A program made the translations under genes and the position numbers. Of a stretch of 64,000 nucleotides of DNA, positions 21,501 to 29,148 are shown in pieces; position 1 is the first letter of the stretch; every line of letters begins with the position of its first letter. Source of the stretch: Myxococcus xanthus. GTDB taxonomy: Bacteria > Myxococcota > Myxococcia > Myxococcales > Myxococcaceae. Under the pieces are notes generated by a model. That model did not search any database. It was not told the origin of the DNA and saw only the letters and a program-made list of their open reading frames with translations. Location: positions 248,001 through 312,000 of the forward strand of contig NZ_FNOH01000007.1 of assembly GCF_900106535.1 (NCBI RefSeq), read 5' to 3'.

Positions 21501-21726
21501 GGATGTTCTTCACGCCGGACAGGCCGCGCTCAATCAACGACACGACGCTGTCGTTCATCGCGGCCGGCGTGGCGCCGGGATAGGTGGCGGTAATCGTCAC
21601 GCTCGGCGGCGCGATGGACGGGTAGCGCTCGATGGGGAGCCGGGGAATGGAGATGGCTCCGGCGAGCACGATGAAGATGGCAATCACCCAGGCGAAGACC
21701 GGGCGTTCAATGAAGAATCTTGGCAC
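18586..21726 (-). CDS. RND multidrug efflux pump inner-membrane protein (HAE1/AcrB type)
   Basis: Proton-driven inner-membrane pump of 1046 residues, the normal AcrB/MexB length. The N-terminus RPVFAWVIAIFIVLAG is helix 1, the proton-relay Asp pair is in GIIVDDAIVVVENVER (helix 4), and the second half repeats the fold (PGAFFPEEDQGF, then SAKNAILIVEFAKQL in helix 10). It works with the adaptor encoded just upstream (14-base gap, same strand); no TolC-type outer-membrane channel gene is nearby, so a channel from elsewhere must be shared. A TetR gene upstream in the same direction is the probable regulator. Substrates are likely hydrophobic drugs, not determinable. Confidence 0.92.
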   Translation of the reverse strand: MPRFFIERPVFAWVIAIFIVLAGAISIPRLPIERYPSIAPPSVTITATYPGATPAAMNDSVVSLIERGLSGVKNILYFESSSDTSGIAQIVVTFAPGTDPDLAQVDIQNRLKTVESRLPQMVRQLGLQVETTTTNFLLFSTLVSSDGRYDEAELGDFLSRNVVEDLRRVPGVGRVQLFTPARALRVWLDPERLISHGISVDEVAAAIRAQNAEASPGRLGDMPAVPGQRVTTPLMLQGQLLDVADFERVIIRANPDGSNVLLKELAKVELGPQSYASSTRQNGKNAATFGVQLAPGANALDTSERIRERMADLSRAFPAGVEYTIPYDAAPFVRVSIQKVVQTFFEAMLLVFAVMYLFLQSVRYTLIPAIVAPIALLGTFAVMLASGFSINVLTMFGMVLAIGIIVDDAIVVVENVERLMAEEGLSPLEATKKAMKEITGAVIGITLVLTSVFIPMAFATGSVGTIYRQFSLAMAVSILFSAFLALTLTPALCATLLRPVEPGHAGKRRGFFGGFNRLLERVTGRYANWTRAIVGRLGRAFFAYAVVVAMVALAFWRLPGAFFPEEDQGFLNVSVQLPSDATAERTNSVLGELEAFLSEREGIQDVLTIQGFGFFGSGANAGLMFVMMRDWDERQGETAAGEVAAANARFASPREGMVINVLPPAVDGLGNSAGFAMRLEDRAGHGPQALNDAMNHVLRRASDSPVIAFPYQEGLPDGSTVRIQVDRERAAALGVSFAEINSVISTALGSTYVNDFPNKGYMQQIILQARAESRMQVEDVLKLPVRNARGQMVPLSSVAEPVWERGPMQLVRYNGYPAVRIAGAAAPGFSSGDAMAEMERIAGELPPGFAVEWTGLSYQERLSGSEAPILLALSMLVVFLVLAALYESWSIPLSVMLVVPLGLIGALAAVMSRGLMNDIFFKVGLITIIGLSAKNAILIVEFAKQLEEQGRSPLQAAVEAARLRFRPILMTSLAFALGVVPLVVASGASAETQRAIGTGVFGGMVSGTVLAIFLVPAFYVAVRSLLKRRESASPAPLVKHAPAENS

Positions 21727-21740
21727 GGCTCACTCCAGGT

Positions 21741-22877
21741 TCAGCGCGAGGCCGGGGCGTGCTGCCACTCGACGGGGGTGACCTGCTGGCCTGGCGCAAG
21801 ACGGTCCTGCCCCTCGACCACGACACGCTCTCCGGCGGAGAGTCCCTCCTCCACCAGGTAGCGTCCGCTGACGATGCGTCCGGCGCGGACGTTGCGCGCC
21901 TCCGCGGTGTTGTCCTCTCGGACGATGAAGACCTGCGCCTGGCCCTGCGCGTCGTGAAGCACGGCCTGCTGGGGAACGAGGAGCGCACCGGCCACCTCTC
22001 CGAGCACGACGCGCGCCTTCACGAACATGCCCGGCAGGAGCTTCCGCTGTGCGTTGGGGACCAGGGCGCGCACCGTGAGCTCGCCGGACCCGGGGTCGAC
22101 CGAGATGTCCGAGAACTGAACGCGGCCTCGCTCCGGATAGGGCGCCCCCGTCGAGGAGAGCACGATGACTTCCGCCCCCGCCTCTCCGGTGCCTCCCTGG
22201 AGTGACTGCAAGCCCGCCGCGCGCTCCACGGGTGACTTGATGTCGACGAAGACGCGGTCAATCTGCTGGATGACGCTCAACGGCGTGGCATCCGCGGGGC
22301 CGACGAGCGCGCCTTCATTGACCTGGGAGATGCCGATGTGCCCCGCGATGGGGGCGGTAATCGTGGCGTAGTCCAGGTCGACGCGGGCCCTGTCCAGCGC
22401 CGCGCGGGCGCGCGCCACCTCCGCATTCGCGATGGCGAGCGCGGCCCGGGCGTCATCGTGCGCCTGCTGGGTGCTCGCGCCTTTCTCGAAGAGGGACTGG
22501 ATGCGCCCCGCATGCAGCTCCGCTTGGAGCCGCCCGGCCTCACTGGCCGCATGGGCCGCCGCCGCGCCTTCTACATTCGCGCGGAACACCGCCGCTTCCA
22601 GTTGGTAGAGCGGCTGCCCCTTCTGGACCGTGTCTCCTTCGGAGAAGCGCCGGCTGCGCACGAGCCCGCCCACCTGAGGGCGGACTTCCGCGACCCGGAA
22701 CGCGGAGACACGCGCGGGGAATTCGTCGTGAAGGACAACGGCCTCCCCTTGCACCTTCAGCGTGGACACCTTCTGGACCGGCGGTGCGAAGGCTGCTTCT
22801 TCCTGCTTGCCGTCACAGGCCAGAAGCGGGAGCAGCGTCGATGCAAGAAGAAGGCGCTTCGACCGTTGGATAGGCAT
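21741..22877 (-). CDS. RND efflux periplasmic adaptor lipoprotein (MexA/AcrA type)
   Basis: Membrane-fusion protein of 378 residues that links the RND pump to an outer-membrane channel. The start at 22877 gives a lipoprotein signal MPIQRSKRLLLASTLLP with lipobox LLAC; the longer frame to 23045 has no sensible signal and is rejected. Domain order is typical: lipoyl half (VAEVRPQVGGLV), alpha-hairpin coiled coil (about 105-165), second lipoyl half (ITAPIAGHIG), beta-barrel (about 205-285) and membrane-proximal domain. It is 14 bases upstream of the pump gene and in the same operon. Confidence 0.9.
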   Translation of the reverse strand: MPIQRSKRLLLASTLLPLLACDGKQEEAAFAPPVQKVSTLKVQGEAVVLHDEFPARVSAFRVAEVRPQVGGLVRSRRFSEGDTVQKGQPLYQLEAAVFRANVEGAAAAHAASEAGRLQAELHAGRIQSLFEKGASTQQAHDDARAALAIANAEVARARAALDRARVDLDYATITAPIAGHIGISQVNEGALVGPADATPLSVIQQIDRVFVDIKSPVERAAGLQSLQGGTGEAGAEVIVLSSTGAPYPERGRVQFSDISVDPGSGELTVRALVPNAQRKLLPGMFVKARVVLGEVAGALLVPQQAVLHDAQGQAQVFIVREDNTAEARNVRAGRIVSGRYLVEEGLSAGERVVVEGQDRLAPGQQVTPVEWQHAPASR

Positions 22878-22889
22878 TGTCGTCTGGCG

Positions 22890-22925
22890 AGGAAAACGTC
22901 GGAGAAAACGTAAAAGCGTACTTTT
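22890..22925. promoter_or_regulatory. Candidate regulator-binding region of the RND operon
   Basis: Just upstream of the adaptor start lie two direct AAAACGT copies (22893-22899, 22905-22911) and an AAAAG-N4-CTTTT inverted repeat (22912-22925), an AT-rich patch in G+C-rich surroundings. This is a plausible promoter/operator for the upstream TetR protein; there is no proof of binding. Confidence 0.4.
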
Positions 22926-23116
22926 CACACAGCACCACGCCCTGGTCCGCCAGCAGCCAGGGGATGAAACGTCACCTGCGCCCGAACAGATGACATGACG
23001 AATGAGGCATCTCGAGACACAAACCCGCCACGGACGGCCCCTCACGGGAGACCCTGACAGACGAATTCTTGGCCGGGGTGTCAGCCGGAGACAGACACAC
23101 TGACAGCGAGGGGCGC

Positions 23117-23722
23117 CTACTCCCGGGTGAGTTCCTCGAGCCTTCGGATGACGGCGGCTCTCACTTCAGGCCTGATTCCCTGGTCCTCGAGCAGGTCCGC
23201 GAACCACAGGCCGTCGGTCGCGAGCCTGCAGATGATGGAATTGATGTCCTGGGGGCTGACCTCACCGGACTTCAGCTGGAGGTCATCCTGCCAGCTACAG
23301 TTCCATCGTTCGCGAAGGTCGGGCTCCACCATCATGCTTCCAATCAGGGCTCTCAAGCCCCGAATCTGCTCGGAGTTGGCGGGACTGGAGACCATGGCAC
23401 GCAGATACGCACGCGCCTCGCGCCCATGGGCCTCCGGGTCTTCCGCGATGTTCGCGTGGAACGACTCGACGAACTGCCGGTTCATCTCCTCGAACAGCGC
23501 GTCGAGCAGCAGCTGCTTGCTCTTGAAATGATGCTGGAGGCCGCCCTTCGTCACCCCCGCGTGCGCCGCGACGGCCTCGAGCGTCACCGCCTGGGTTCCC
23601 CCTTGCGTGACGAGCTCCGCCGCGGCGCGGAGCAGCTGCGCGCGAATGACGTCGGGCTGCTTCTTGCGTTGGTGGGCGCTCGTCACGGCGCGAAACATGC
23701 CGTCCGGATGGATTCTTTTCAA
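23117..23722 (-). CDS. TetR/AcrR-family repressor, probable regulator of the RND pump
   Basis: Protein of up to 201 residues. The helix-turn-helix lies near residues 40-65 (TLEAVAAHAGVTKGGLQHHF) and is followed by SKQLLLDALF, a classic TetR N-terminus; the rest is the helical ligand domain. The longest frame starts with TTG at 23722; an ATG nine codons in (23698) is a fair alternative and leaves the DNA-binding domain whole. It reads in the same direction as, and 239 bases upstream of, the adaptor-pump genes, so it probably represses them and perhaps itself. Ligand unknown. Confidence 0.82.
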   Translation of the reverse strand: MKRIHPDGMFRAVTSAHQRKKQPDVIRAQLLRAAAELVTQGGTQAVTLEAVAAHAGVTKGGLQHHFKSKQLLLDALFEEMNRQFVESFHANIAEDPEAHGREARAYLRAMVSSPANSEQIRGLRALIGSMMVEPDLRERWNCSWQDDLQLKSGEVSPQDINSIICRLATDGLWFADLLEDQGIRPEVRAAVIRRLEELTRE

Positions 23723-23732
23723 CTTTCATTTG

Positions 23733-23760
23733 AGGGCCTGAAAAGGCCCTTATTTCAGGC
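23733..23760. promoter_or_regulatory. Overlapping inverted repeats upstream of the TetR gene
   Basis: AGGGCCT-GAAA-AGGCCCT (23733-23750) overlaps a second inverted pair GCCTGAAA (23736-23743) and TTTCAGGC (23753-23760). They sit directly upstream of the TetR start in the short gap after the GST gene, and could be its operator. In the plus direction the first hairpin is followed by TTATTT and could act as a terminator, but no plus-strand gene precedes it. Confidence 0.45.
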
Positions 23761-23787
23761 ATTTACGCCCGGCGGCCTCCCGGACGC

Positions 23788-24432
23788 TCAAGCGCGAGGC
23801 TGCTGGAACGGCGCCATCTGGGCCGCCAGGGCGCGCTGGAAGGCGGGCCGGGCCTCACAGCGTTCCTTGTACGCCTTCAGCGTGGGAAAGCCGTCGAGCA
23901 CGTCCGTGTGCCGGAGGATGCGGAGCACCGTCGCCATCATCAGGTCGCCCGCCGTGAAGCAGTCTTCCAGGTACTCGCGCTCACCCAGATGCGCCGCGAG
24001 TTCTCCCAGGCGCTCCTTCAGCGACTCCACCACGCCCGGCCTGCGCAGCTTCGCCCACTCCTCCTGGGCGAAGAAAAGGTCCACCTCGGCGAGCGGCTGA
24101 ATCACGATTTCGATGGAGTTGAGCGCCGCGAAGAGCCACGTCACCGCGCGAGCCCTGCCCGCCGAGTCCGCCGGCAGCAGCGCCTCACACTTGTTGGCGA
24201 TGTGGAGCACGATGGCGCCTGATTCAAAGAGGACGAGGCCGTCCTCCTCCAGCACCGGCACCTGGCCGAAAGGCTGGAGCTTGCGGTAGTCGGGCGAGGC
24301 CTGGACTGTGTTGTCGATGAGCTTCACCTGATACGGCAACCCCGCCTCCTCGAGCGCCCACCGCACCCGGAGGTCCCGCACCAGGCCCTGTGCGAACGGC
24401 GGAACCCACTTGAACGCGCTGACGGTCATCAT
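23788..24432 (-). CDS. Glutathione S-transferase family protein
   Basis: Protein of 214 residues. The N-terminal thioredoxin-like domain shows VRWALEEAGLPYQVKLID, the cis-Pro region FGQVPVLEEDGLVLFESGAI (about residues 52-72) with the glutathione-contacting E-S pair, followed by an all-helical C-terminal domain containing TAGDLMMATVL (the N-cap box region). The catalytic Ser/Tyr at the N-terminus is not clear (VSAFKWVPPFAQG). The start at 24432 is supported by GGAGA upstream. It probably conjugates or isomerises electrophiles in the cytoplasm. It ends 65 bases before the TetR gene, same strand. Confidence 0.82.
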   Translation of the reverse strand: MMTVSAFKWVPPFAQGLVRDLRVRWALEEAGLPYQVKLIDNTVQASPDYRKLQPFGQVPVLEEDGLVLFESGAIVLHIANKCEALLPADSAGRARAVTWLFAALNSIEIVIQPLAEVDLFFAQEEWAKLRRPGVVESLKERLGELAAHLGEREYLEDCFTAGDLMMATVLRILRHTDVLDGFPTLKAYKERCEARPAFQRALAAQMAPFQQPRA

Positions 24433-24519
24433 CGTGATGTCTCCTGGTCGGTGAGCGGTTTGGGCGCGCCGAAGCGCGTCATCCGGCGCAGCGCTCTCAA
24501 GCATGCGCCCCGGGCTCCG

Positions 24520-25590
24520 TCAACGCGGTAACGGTCCTCGGGGTGTCTCCTCCGGCAGTGCCGTGGGCGCGCGCTCCCACACCCGCCGCACCAGCTCCGG
24601 AAACACCTTGGACACCTTGCCCAGCAGGTAGTCGCCGTACGTGCCCTGGAAGGCGTGGACGCTGGCGCCATCCCAGCGGCGGGCGCGGTCATCATCTACG
24701 TCAGCGCCCGCGCCGCGTGGCAGGGGGTGGACCTCGGCGGCGAAGTCCGGGTCGAAGAAGAGTGGGAAGGACAGCCTGTCCTTGCCGCTCACGTTCTTCA
24801 CCCGGTGCGGCGTGGAGCGGTACCACCCGCCTGTCATCCGGTCGAGCATGTCGCCGATGTTGCACACCAGCGTCCCGGGCAGCGGCGGTACCTCCACCCA
24901 GCCGCGCGGCGTCTTCACCTGCAACCCGCCGTTGTCGTCCTGGGCCAGCAGCGTGAGCAGCCCGTAGTCGGTGTGCTCGCCCACGCCCCAGCTCACCTCC
25001 TCGTGCTGGGGCTCCGCGGGGTAATGGAAGATGCGGAAGAGCACCGTCGGGTCCGCCGTGTAGTGCCGCCGGAAGTAGTCCGCGTCCAGGCCCAGGCTCA
25101 GCGCCATGCCCTCCATCAGCGCATGCGCGGCGCGCGTGCAGGCCGCCACGTAGTCGAGCACCGCCGCGCGCAGCTCCGGCACCTCCGCGGGCCACAGGTT
25201 GGCGCCGTGCAACGGCCAGCCGGCCTTTACGCGCGGATGCTCGCTTCCGAGCTCCGTGCCCAGATACAACCCCTCCTTCCGGTCCGGGCGCCCCGAGGTC
25301 AGCTCCCCCCCGAGTGGAAACCAGCCTCGCCACGCGACACCGCCCATCGACATGGCGATGGCCTCCTTCGCCACCCGGGGCAGCGCAAAGAAGCGGTGGC
25401 TCTCCCGCTCCAGCCGCGCGAGCACCTCGCCGGACACGCCGTGGCCCGTCACGTAGAAGAAGCCGCTGTCGCGACAGGCCTGCTCGATTTCACGCGCGAC
25501 GCGCGCACGCTCGGTGACGCGGGATGCATCGAACAGTGACGCCATGTCGATGACGGGCAAGCCGCCCCGTGCGGAATCCGGACCTGTCAT
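24520..25590 (-). CDS. 2-oxoglutarate/Fe(II)-dependent dioxygenase (isopenicillin N synthase family)
   Basis: Protein of 356 residues with both IPNS-family parts: the N-terminal DIOX_N region (LPVIDMASL, then [10 protein letters not shown]) and the double-stranded beta-helix. The iron triad is His206 and Asp208 in GEHTDYG and His262 in RSTPHRV; Arg272 with Ser274 (DRLSFPLFF) would hold 2-oxoglutarate. Bacterial members act in ethylene/succinate formation, antibiotic or flavonoid-like chemistry; the substrate is unknown here. I start it at ATG 25590 because the frame upstream adds only low-complexity residues. It is divergent from an MFS gene 62 bases away and upstream of the GST gene. Confidence 0.85.
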   Translation of the reverse strand: MTGPDSARGGLPVIDMASLFDASRVTERARVAREIEQACRDSGFFYVTGHGVSGEVLARLERESHRFFALPRVAKEAIAMSMGGVAWRGWFPLGGELTSGRPDRKEGLYLGTELGSEHPRVKAGWPLHGANLWPAEVPELRAAVLDYVAACTRAAHALMEGMALSLGLDADYFRRHYTADPTVLFRIFHYPAEPQHEEVSWGVGEHTDYGLLTLLAQDDNGGLQVKTPRGWVEVPPLPGTLVCNIGDMLDRMTGGWYRSTPHRVKNVSGKDRLSFPLFFDPDFAAEVHPLPRGAGADVDDDRARRWDGASVHAFQGTYGDYLLGKVSKVFPELVRRVWERAPTALPEETPRGPLPR

Positions 25591-25652
25591 TCCCGGGAGC
25601 CTACACAGGTCTGGACCCCAGCAGGGCGCGGCGCGAGAGTCCGCCCGCCTCC

Positions 25653-26855
25653 ATGACAACGCATTCCTCCCCGGAAGCTCCCCACACCGCGCTGTCCACC
25701 GGGCTCGTGTGGCTGATGGCCGCCGCCTCGGGCGCCACCGTCGCGAACCTCTATTACAACCAGCCGCTGCTGGGAGACATCGGCGAGGCCCTGGGGGCCT
25801 CGGGGAGCGCGCTGGGGCTGGTGCCCATGCTGACGCAGGTGGGCTACGCGGTGGGGATGCTCTTCATCGTCCCGCTGGGCGACAGCCTGGAGCGGCGGCG
25901 GGTCATCGTCACCATGAACATGCTGGTGGCGCTGGCGCTCGTTGGCGTGGCCCTCGCGCCGACGCTGCACTGGATGGTGGCCGCGAGCTTCGTCGTGGGC
26001 GTCACCACCATCATTCCCCAGCTCCTCGTCCCCTTCGCGGCGCACCTGGCGCCCGCGGCGCAGCGAGGCCGGGTGGTGGGCACCGTCATGAGCGGTGTGC
26101 TGATTGGCATCCTCCTGTCCCGGACGGCGGCGGGCTTCATCGGGACGCACCTGGGATGGCGCACCATGTTCTGGATTGCGGCAGGGCTGATGCTCGCGTT
26201 GGCCGGCGTGCTGCGCTTCACGCTGCCGTCGCAGCCGCCCATGGCCTCCATGCCGTATCCGCAACTGTTGCGCTCGCTCATCCACCTGGCGCGCACCGAG
26301 CCCGTGCTACGGCTGCATGCGGTGCTGGGCGCACTCAGCTTCGGCGCGTTCAGCGTGTTCTGGTCCACGCTGGCGCTGTACCTCCAGAGCCTGCCGCAGA
26401 AGTACGACGCGCAGGTGGCGGGGCTGTTCGGCGTCGTGGGCGTGGCGGGCGCCGCCGTGGCTCCGCTGGTGGGCCGCTACGCCGATAAGCGCGGGGACCG
26501 GCGCATCAACGGAGCGGCCATCGTCGTGTTGCTGCTGTCGTTCGTCGTGATGTGGCCCCTGGGACGATGGCTGTGGGGCATGGCGCTGGGCGTGGTGCTG
26601 CTCGATTTGGGCGTCCAGGCGAACCAGATTTCCAATCAGACACGGGTGTACTCGCTGCGTCCGGAGGCCCGCAGCCGGCTGAACACGCTCTACATGGTGA
26701 CGTACTTCGCGGGCGGCGCCGCGGGCTCGTGGCTGGGGACCTTCGCATGGACGCACTGGGGATGGAGCGGGGTGTGCGCCTCCGGCGCCGCGCTGTGTGT
26801 CGTGGCCCTGCTGGCGCTCAAGCGAGGGCCGAAGGGCGGCGCAGCGAAGGCGTGA
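25653..26855 (+). CDS. MFS transporter (12-helix, arabinose-efflux-like)
   Basis: Inner-membrane exporter of 400 residues with about 12 membrane segments. Signatures are [12 protein letters not shown] in helix 1 and [16 protein letters not shown] (motif A) in the helix 2-3 loop; the two halves are linked at about residues 185-215. YNQP-type members export sugars or drugs. The start at 25653 gives a short cytoplasmic tail before helix 1. It is divergent from the 2OG oxygenase gene; the two could share a promoter region. Confidence 0.82.
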   Translation: MTTHSSPEAPHTALSTGLVWLMAAASGATVANLYYNQPLLGDIGEALGASGSALGLVPMLTQVGYAVGMLFIVPLGDSLERRRVIVTMNMLVALALVGVALAPTLHWMVAASFVVGVTTIIPQLLVPFAAHLAPAAQRGRVVGTVMSGVLIGILLSRTAAGFIGTHLGWRTMFWIAAGLMLALAGVLRFTLPSQPPMASMPYPQLLRSLIHLARTEPVLRLHAVLGALSFGAFSVFWSTLALYLQSLPQKYDAQVAGLFGVVGVAGAAVAPLVGRYADKRGDRRINGAAIVVLLLSFVVMWPLGRWLWGMALGVVLLDLGVQANQISNQTRVYSLRPEARSRLNTLYMVTYFAGGAAGSWLGTFAWTHWGWSGVCASGAALCVVALLALKRGPKGGAAKA

Positions 26856-26870
26856 GGGCGGTTGGGCGCA

Positions 26871-27608
26871 TCAAGTGCGGGCCTGGAGTTCCAAGGCAGC
26901 AGAGGGGATGAGGCGATAGCGCTCCTGCGTCGGTACGCCCAGGCGGCGGGCCAGTTGGACCAGCGCGGCGCCTTCGACGAAGACGAAGGCCTCCGTCTTG
27001 TGGCGGTAGGGATCGAACAGGCCGGAGCGCCGCTGGCGCTCGACCCAGGCGGCCTGCTCCTCAATCATTCCGTGGAGGCCCGCGTCGAAGGCATCGGCCT
27101 CTTGCTTTGACAGGGCCTGCACCACGTCGAAGCGGTGGGAGCCTCCGCCCTGGAGCGTCCGCTCGAACGCGGCGAGCTCCGCGCCCAGGTGAGACTGCGC
27201 GAGCACCAGGGCGATGAGGGCGCCGAAGTAGTGGAAGTCCTCCTCTGACTCCATCCGCTGCATCCAGGTCGGCGTCATCGCGGCGGCGATGGAGCGGGCC
27301 AAGTCCCAGTTGCCCGCAGCCAGCGCGTCGAGGAGCGGCTCGCCCTTGCTGCGGGCCAGGTAGTACTGGTCGAACTCGGAGCACGCGCTGCGGCGGTTGA
27401 GCAGGTTCAGGTAGAGCGTCGCCGCCTGCTCCAGGCCGTCTCGGAAGCCTTCATCGTCCAACTCCGACAACAGGAGGCCACAGCCGTACTGACGCCAGAG
27501 CGCGGCGGTCTCCAAGGTCAGCTTCGCGTCCGGCTTCGCCGACGACGACTGGAGCCGGGGCATCCGCTGGCCTACGAGGAAAAGGATGTTGTCGAGGACC
27601 GAATCCAT
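26871..27608 (-). CDS. Imm49-like immunity protein
   Basis: Helical protein of 245 residues without signal peptide, last gene of a four-gene leftward operon (14 bases after the Imm11 gene). It resembles the Imm49 family of polymorphic-toxin immunity proteins: an N-terminal helical block with LYLNLLNRR, the motif EPLLDALAAGNWDLARSIA near the middle, and a C-terminal FVEGAALVQLARRLGV. The assignment is by pattern and context, not a search. If right, it protects against the nuclease encoded two genes upstream or against a related toxin of kin cells. Confidence is moderate because Imm49 is poorly conserved. Confidence 0.55.
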   Translation of the reverse strand: MDSVLDNILFLVGQRMPRLQSSSAKPDAKLTLETAALWRQYGCGLLLSELDDEGFRDGLEQAATLYLNLLNRRSACSEFDQYYLARSKGEPLLDALAAGNWDLARSIAAAMTPTWMQRMESEEDFHYFGALIALVLAQSHLGAELAAFERTLQGGGSHRFDVVQALSKQEADAFDAGLHGMIEEQAAWVERQRRSGLFDPYRHKTEAFVFVEGAALVQLARRLGVPTQERYRLIPSAALELQART

Positions 27609-27622
27609 GGGGCACCCGGGCC

Positions 27623-28210
27623 TCAGCCCGGAATCTCCGTGCCTGTGGGGTGAACCGCGAGCCCCGTGAGCCCAGCCTGCTGGAAAGCCTCCAGCAGGTC
27701 GGAGCGGAGCACGACCATTTCTGGGAGTTCCGCGAGCCTGAAGAGCTGTGCATCAGAGGGCACGGCCTCCTCGCGAATGCACAACACTTTGATCTCCGCG
27801 ATCTCATTCGGATCGCTCGCAGCCCGTCGATACTTTGAGCGCTCGAAGTCCAGGCATGGCACCTTCAACAGGGCGTTCGCAATCGCGTATCGTTCCCGGA
27901 TCTGACGACCACGCTTGTCCAACAATATGAAGGGCAGCAACTCGACGACTGCATCCGTCAATCCGCAGTCTGCCAACACCTTCTGAACATTCGGGGAGAC
28001 GTAGAGCGCAGTGTCTGGGTTGGCAATAAAATCCGTAAGCATGTCGCCAGCACGCTCATATAGAGCAAGCTCCGTCGTCGGCGGAAGATAGCTTCCCATC
28101 GGGACGCCATCTCGCAGATAAAAGTAATCATCAACCTTGTCGGGGAGGTCGACGATCTCGACCGCGCGAGGGTCCAAGGCATGAACAAACGTATAATAGC
28201 GATAAGACAT
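27623..28210 (-). CDS. Imm11-family immunity protein (DUF1629)
   Basis: Protein of 195 residues matching the Imm11 family (PF07791): YFYLRDGVPMGSYLP near the N-terminus, then ALYVSPNVQKVLADCG, VELLPFILLDKRGR, YAIANALLKVPCLDFERS, and the C-terminal LFRLAELPEMVVLRSDLLEAF with GLTGLAVHP. Imm11 proteins neutralise nuclease toxins, often of the AHH/HNH class. It starts 8 bases after the AHH nuclease gene. Base composition is clearly less G+C-rich than in flanking genes (for example 29 G/C of 60 at 28081-28140), a sign of transfer. Confidence 0.78.
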   Translation of the reverse strand: MSYRYYTFVHALDPRAVEIVDLPDKVDDYFYLRDGVPMGSYLPPTTELALYERAGDMLTDFIANPDTALYVSPNVQKVLADCGLTDAVVELLPFILLDKRGRQIRERYAIANALLKVPCLDFERSKYRRAASDPNEIAEIKVLCIREEAVPSDAQLFRLAELPEMVVLRSDLLEAFQQAGLTGLAVHPTGTEIPG

Positions 28211-28218
28211 CGTTCCCT

Positions 28219-29136
28219 CTAAACATTCACGGGTCCGAGCTGAACACCCGCTCTCATATTCTCGACCTGGCTCAGCAGTGCATTCGACAGCGAATCCAGC
28301 TCCTCGATGATGTCCGCCTTGAGGTCCTTGGGGTGCTTCTTCTGGCGGATTGCACGATCTATCTTGCTCCGCAACTTACGCAGCCGCCCCTGGAGCGACG
28401 ACTGATACGCCGCATGCGCGGGCACGCCCCAAGGGCAGTGGGCCGGCAGGCCCACGATGAGCGCCTCGAACTCCTGCTGCGGCAGCAGGACCATGTTCTT
28501 CTCGTTGTGGATGTTCCACCGCGAGATGAGGATGAGCTTCACCACCTGGTCGGAGCGCGCCGGGCTCCCCGACTCGCCCTTGCCGATGACCCACTCCTCG
28601 ACGGCGCCGACCGGGATGAGGTGATGGTAGTTGTGCTCGTAGGGATAGAAGGCCCCATACCCGCCCTGGAGCTGATTCTGACGCGGCTGAAACTGAGGCC
28701 GGTTCCCCTTCTTCAGCGTCTGGTTGGGCACCGGGTCCAGGTGCTTCACCCCGATGTGCCACCCCTCCGGCCCCCGGCGCAGCCAGTAGAGTGACTGCCG
28801 CCCCTTGTCGAAGAAGTCCGACAGGGTCAGCTTCCGCTTCGAGTTGTCACTGACGGGGAAGCGCTTCCAGATGCGCTTCTTCGCCTTGCTGCTCAGGGCG
28901 AAGTCCTCCTGGACGAGCTTCATCCGCCGGGCAATCGCCTGATGGTCCTTGTTGTAGAGCGCGCTCCGCTCGTTCAAGGACACCTCGTAGCAGTTGGACA
29001 TGTGGTTGCACGGGTGAGAACTCCACCCGCCGTTGTCCGTTATCGTGTGCCGCCAGAGGCACCCGAACCCAGAGGGCCGCTCCGTGTGGTTGAGCGTCTT
29101 CGGGTCCCACGCCAGATGCGTATCGCTGGATGCCAT
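28219..29136 (-). CDS. AHH/HNH-type nuclease toxin
   Basis: Protein of 305 residues. The C-terminal half has an HNH/endonuclease VII-like core of the AHH kind: YEHNYHHLIPVGAVEEWV (His171-His172), then RWNIHNEKNMVLLPQ (Asn208, His210, Asn214) and PWGVPAHAAYQSSL (His241). These give the beta-beta-alpha metal site usual for toxin nucleases. The N-terminal 60 residues are rich in His and Cys (CLWRH, HPCNHMSNCYEV) and could be a loading or metal-binding domain; no signal peptide or Rhs repeats are present. It lies 12 bases after the thiolase-like gene and 8 bases before Imm11, so it is the effector of a toxin-immunity unit, probably delivered by a type VI or similar secretion system coded elsewhere. 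Confidence 0.75.
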   Translation of the reverse strand: MASSDTHLAWDPKTLNHTERPSGFGCLWRHTITDNGGWSSHPCNHMSNCYEVSLNERSALYNKDHQAIARRMKLVQEDFALSSKAKKRIWKRFPVSDNSKRKLTLSDFFDKGRQSLYWLRRGPEGWHIGVKHLDPVPNQTLKKGNRPQFQPRQNQLQGGYGAFYPYEHNYHHLIPVGAVEEWVIGKGESGSPARSDQVVKLILISRWNIHNEKNMVLLPQQEFEALIVGLPAHCPWGVPAHAAYQSSLQGRLRKLRSKIDRAIRQKKHPKDLKADIIEELDSLSNALLSQVENMRAGVQLGPVNV

Positions 29137-29148
29137 GCCTTCACGCTC

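Noticed and set aside
19435-21861. 808-residue plus-strand frame opposite the RND pump
   Set aside because: Antisense to an unmistakable AcrB-type protein and very His/Arg-rich.
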